Source: GCA-2861595 sp035536185 (GTDB lineage Bacteria > Actinomycetota > Acidimicrobiia > Acidimicrobiales > GCA-2861595). From it: 64,000 bases of DNA. The position numbers and the translations under genes were made by a program. Under the pieces are notes generated by a model that was not told the DNA's origin, searched no databases, and saw nothing but the letters and a program-made list of their open reading frames with translations. Within the stretch, counting starts at the first letter, position 1. The number at the start of each line of letters is the position of its first letter. The DNA lies in assembly GCA_035536185.1 (NCBI GenBank), contig DATLOM010000005.1, positions 1 to 64,000 of the forward strand, in the 5' to 3' direction. Shown here in pieces: positions 63,442 to 64,000 of this stretch.

Positions 63442-63963
63442 CTAGTGGTGCGCCGTCGGGAAGCGATAGCGGGTCTGCGCGAAATGGCCCTTGGCGAACG
63501 CCAGCACCTTTGTCGGAGCGACCTCGAACACGACGGCCGAACCGCCGTCCTGGTGATGGAACATCCCGTCCTTGACCGCGAAGTCCCAGCCGCCCTGGTA
63601 CTTGCTGCGCCACAGATCGGCCAGTGCGCGCAGCTTCGTCTCGTCGCTGACCCGCGCTGCGTCGCCTTCCACCACGACGTCGAGCCCCTGGTTCCAACGA
63701 TTGGAGCCGGTTGTGAGCACGACCCGCGGCTCGCCGGCCAGGTTCACTGCCTTCTGCTCGGCTGGGCCCGTACAGAAATGGAGGTGGTCGTCGTTCCACA
63801 CCGCTGGCAGTGGCGTGACGTGCGGACGGCCGTCGCGCCGGACGGTCGAGATCCAGAACAGCTCCGCGGTCTCGAGCACGTAACGCACGTCCGGCGACGG
63901 TGTCGGCGGTGATCTGGGATCACCGAAGCGGATGTCCTGTTCGGGAGTTGGATCCATGCCCAT
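63442..63963 (-). CDS. Pyridoxamine 5'-phosphate oxidase family protein
   Basis: The 173-residue product has the PPOX split barrel: ELFWISTVRRDGRPHVTPLPAVWNDDHLHF, then KAVNLAGEPRVVLTTGSN and VVVEGDAARV. FMN or F420 binding is likely; substrate unknown. The start could be ATG 63963, 63957 or GTG 63990. Confidence 0.85.
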   Translation of the reverse strand: MGMDPTPEQDIRFGDPRSPPTPSPDVRYVLETAELFWISTVRRDGRPHVTPLPAVWNDDHLHFCTGPAEQKAVNLAGEPRVVLTTGSNRWNQGLDVVVEGDAARVSDETKLRALADLWRSKYQGGWDFAVKDGMFHHQDGGSAVVFEVAPTKVLAFAKGHFAQTRYRFPTAHH

Positions 63964-64000
63964 TTTGACGTTACCGCGACTATCGGCCACGGCGGGTCTC

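Overview
The window is high-GC DNA (roughly 70 percent by eye) from an actinobacterium. Many genes start with GTG or TTG. The run rho-rpmE-prfA-prmC-tsaC-rpiB-glyA-wecA-atp, an actinobacterial gluABCD-type transporter, F420/PPOX-type oxidoreductases and 13E12-type HNH proteins together suggest a member of the Acidimicrobiia or a nearby uncultured lineage. That placement is inference from gene content, not a computed phylogeny.

Layout. 1-5.4 kb: the tail of an HNH nuclease gene, a DprA-like/phosphoribosyltransferase gene pair, a hybrid sensor kinase and an SRPBCC protein. 5.1-9.5 kb: a small CxxC-protein gene present as two near-identical copies that flank an enzyme I fragment, a surface protein and an RsbP/RsbQ-like energy-stress pair. 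9.8-15 kb: a MerR-controlled truncated arsenite methyltransferase, TfoX-like and ferredoxin-metallo-beta-lactamase proteins, a Phd/RelE-type toxin-antitoxin pair, an FtsX-permease remnant and a tandem ABM-like protein. 15-18.5 kb: a complete glutamate-type ABC transporter. 18.5-25.7 kb: an accessory stretch with Bax-inhibitor-1, PsiE and F420/PPOX genes, an internally deleted ABC exporter, Doc/RHH and VapBC toxin-antitoxin pairs, MarR and SUKH proteins, ending at tRNA-Arg(CCG).

25.7-52.1 kb is the conserved core: a lone response regulator; argS; lysA-hom-thrC for lysine and threonine synthesis; a predicted cyclic 2,3-diphosphoglycerate synthase plus 2-phosphoglycerate kinase pair directly upstream of rho; translation factors (rpmE, prfA, prmC, tsaC); LMW phosphatase, rpiB, glyA and wecA; and the full ATP synthase operon atpZ-I-B-E-F-H-A-G-D-C. 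52.3-59.2 kb holds a FIST sensor with a GAF-PAS-PAS-GGDEF-EAL protein, and a beta-phosphoglucomutase with a GH65 disaccharide phosphorylase. 59.3-64 kb holds small proteins, a 2H phosphoesterase, a frameshifted 13E12 HNH gene with minisatellite repeats and a PPOX protein.

Three window-wide themes stand out. First, many transcription units have a TAnnnT box 4-8 nt before the start codon and no Shine-Dalgarno sequence, which predicts leaderless mRNAs. Second, two genes seem to need ATC as start codon. Third, several genes are remnants (enzyme I, arsM, FtsX permease, ABC exporter, HNH), so parts of this chromosome are decaying. The candidates for unusual biology are the cDPG pathway pair, the DprA-PRTase pair, the 83-bp hairpin repeats that include the tsaC start codon, and the MerR-type operator shared by two distant genes.
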